Assembly: GCF_015461845.1 (NCBI RefSeq)
Contig: NZ_JACOPW010000003.1
Span: 434,001 to 498,000, forward strand
Origin: Pseudomonas mucoides
GTDB taxonomy: Bacteria > Pseudomonadota > Gammaproteobacteria > Pseudomonadales > Pseudomonadaceae
Direction of reading: 5' to 3'
Length of the DNA stretch: 64,000 bases
Both the position numbers and the translations under genes were made by a program. Below, piece after piece: positions 63,294 through 64,000 of the stretch. Each line of letters begins with the position of its first letter. The stretch's first letter is position 1. The notes beneath the pieces are model-generated. The model had not been told where the DNA came from. It made no database searches and worked only from the letters and a program-made list of their open reading frames with translations.

Positions 63294-64000
63294 ATGAACA
63301 CCCCCGCCCAAGTCGCCCCCAAGTTTCCCGACAGCATCTTCCGTGCGTACGACATTCGCGGCACCGTCCCGGAGTTCTTGAACGCTGAAACCGCTTACTG
63401 GCTCGGCCGCGCCATCGGCGCCCAAAGCCTGGCTCAGGACGAACCGAACGTTTCCGTGGGTCGCGACGGCCGCCTGTCCGGCCCGGAGCTGGTCGAACAA
63501 CTGATCAAAGGCCTGGCCGATGCCGGTTGCCACGTCAGCGACGTCGGCCTGGTGCCGACGCCGGCGCTGTACTACGCCGCCAACGTATTGGCCGGCAAAT
63601 CGGGCGTGATGCTCACCGGCAGCCACAACCCGTCGAATTACAACGGCTTCAAGATCGTCATCGCCGGCGACACCTTGGCCAACGAACAGATCCAGGCCCT
63701 GCACGACCGCCTCAAGACCCACAACCTGAGCAGCGGCAAGGGCAGCGTGACCAAGGTCGAGATCCTCGACCGCTACAACACCGAAATCGTCCAGGACATC
63801 AAACTGGCCCGTCGCCTAAAAGTCGTGGTCGACTGCGGCAACGGTGCGGCCGGCGTGATCGCCCCGCAGTTGATCGAAGCGCTGAACTGCGAAGTCATTC
63901 CGCTGTTCTGCGACGTCGACGGCAACTTCCCGAACCACCACCCGGACCCGGGCAAGCCTGAAAACCTTGTCGACCTGATCGCCAAGGTCAAGGAAACCAA
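63294..64000 (+). CDS. algC: Phosphomannomutase/phosphoglucomutase AlgC, N-terminal part
   Basis: The first ~235 residues; the gene runs off the window end. FRAYDIRGT at the start, the catalytic phosphoserine loop GVMLTGSHNPSNYNGFKIV (Ser of TGSHNP), and the second-domain start LKVVVDCGNGAAGV with DVDGNFPNHHPDPGKPENL (metal loop of domain 2 starting). AlgC makes mannose-1-phosphate for alginate and glucose-1-phosphate for LPS and rhamnolipid. I used the ATG at 63294 with TTCGAGATGGAGCATTCC upstream (GGAG about 13 bases away). Confidence 0.95.
   Translation, partial: MNTPAQVAPKFPDSIFRAYDIRGTVPEFLNAETAYWLGRAIGAQSLAQDEPNVSVGRDGRLSGPELVEQLIKGLADAGCHVSDVGLVPTPALYYAANVLAGKSGVMLTGSHNPSNYNGFKIVIAGDTLANEQIQALHDRLKTHNLSSGKGSVTKVEILDRYNTEIVQDIKLARRLKVVVDCGNGAAGVIAPQLIEALNCEVIPLFCDVDGNFPNHHPDPGKPENLVDLIAKVKET

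Noticed and set aside
63058..63297. 79-codon frame overlapping the start of algC
   Set aside because: It begins in the palindrome after dut and has no family resemblance; the region is the algC promoter/leader.

Overview
The window looks like a chromosomal segment of a fluorescent-group Pseudomonas. The evidence is high GC, Pseudomonas-type genes (sutA, dadA-ridA-dadX with dadR, a pauR-type regulator, algC next to dut), many copies of REP-type palindromes built on the core GAGC(C/T)TGCTCGCGAT, and a gene order that follows the P. aeruginosa PAO1 region from cyaA to algC as I remember it. Species identity is not proven from the sequence alone.

Layout. 1-1038 is the 3' part of class I adenylate cyclase. 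1045-2270 (minus) holds rnk, a small Cys protein and cyaY. 2585-7201 (plus) is a compact run lptM-lysA-dapF-DUF484-xerC-HAD phosphatase. 7397-10176 (minus) has sutA, a YjbQ protein and the ammonium pair glnK-amtB. 10597-13854 has ubiK and comM, separated by an accessory patch (repeats, a candidate structured RNA, a BRO-N protein, an orphan HigA-like antitoxin). A DUF4432 periplasmic protein (minus) follows.

15343-31799 (plus) is the most unusual part: an 11-gene, tightly packed and partly overlapping locus. It contains SrfA-, SrfB- (actin/Hsp70-like fold) and SrfC-like (P-loop) proteins, a membrane-anchored partner, a periplasmic VWA protein that resembles the C-terminal part of T6SS PpkA without its kinase, a MacB/LolCDE-type ABC transporter, a SUMF1/TagR-like protein, two coiled-coil lipoproteins (the first TagQ-like) and a membrane-anchored VWA protein whose N-domain resembles SrfA. 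It reads as an envelope-spanning sensing or remodelling machine that combines SrfABC with a TagQRST/PpkA-type module, with no T6SS structural genes in the window.

31939-41291: a chemotaxis receptor, a LysR regulator divergent from a MATE pump, a GGDEF-EAL protein divergent from rep helicase, then xpt. 41421-44612 (minus): an acetyl-CoA hydrolase/transferase family protein, an IS110-type remnant and cytochrome c5. 44784-48906: pauR, dadX, ridA, dadA (minus) with divergent dadR, for D/L-alanine catabolism. 48959-57919: a YkgJ protein, polyamine-type oxidase and aldehyde dehydrogenase genes, DUF1127 and MocR genes, a phospholipase D lipoprotein, an MFS transporter and a cupin. 57991-64000: rpmG-rpmB, a peptide-binding protein, radC, coaBC, dut and the 5' part of algC.

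REP palindromes fill most gaps between convergent genes. Several promoter regions carry visible dyads (LysR box before the MATE gene, three TACAGAT motifs before the MocR gene). Two terminator-like hairpins sit in unexpected places: the rnk leader and the ridA-dadX gap.
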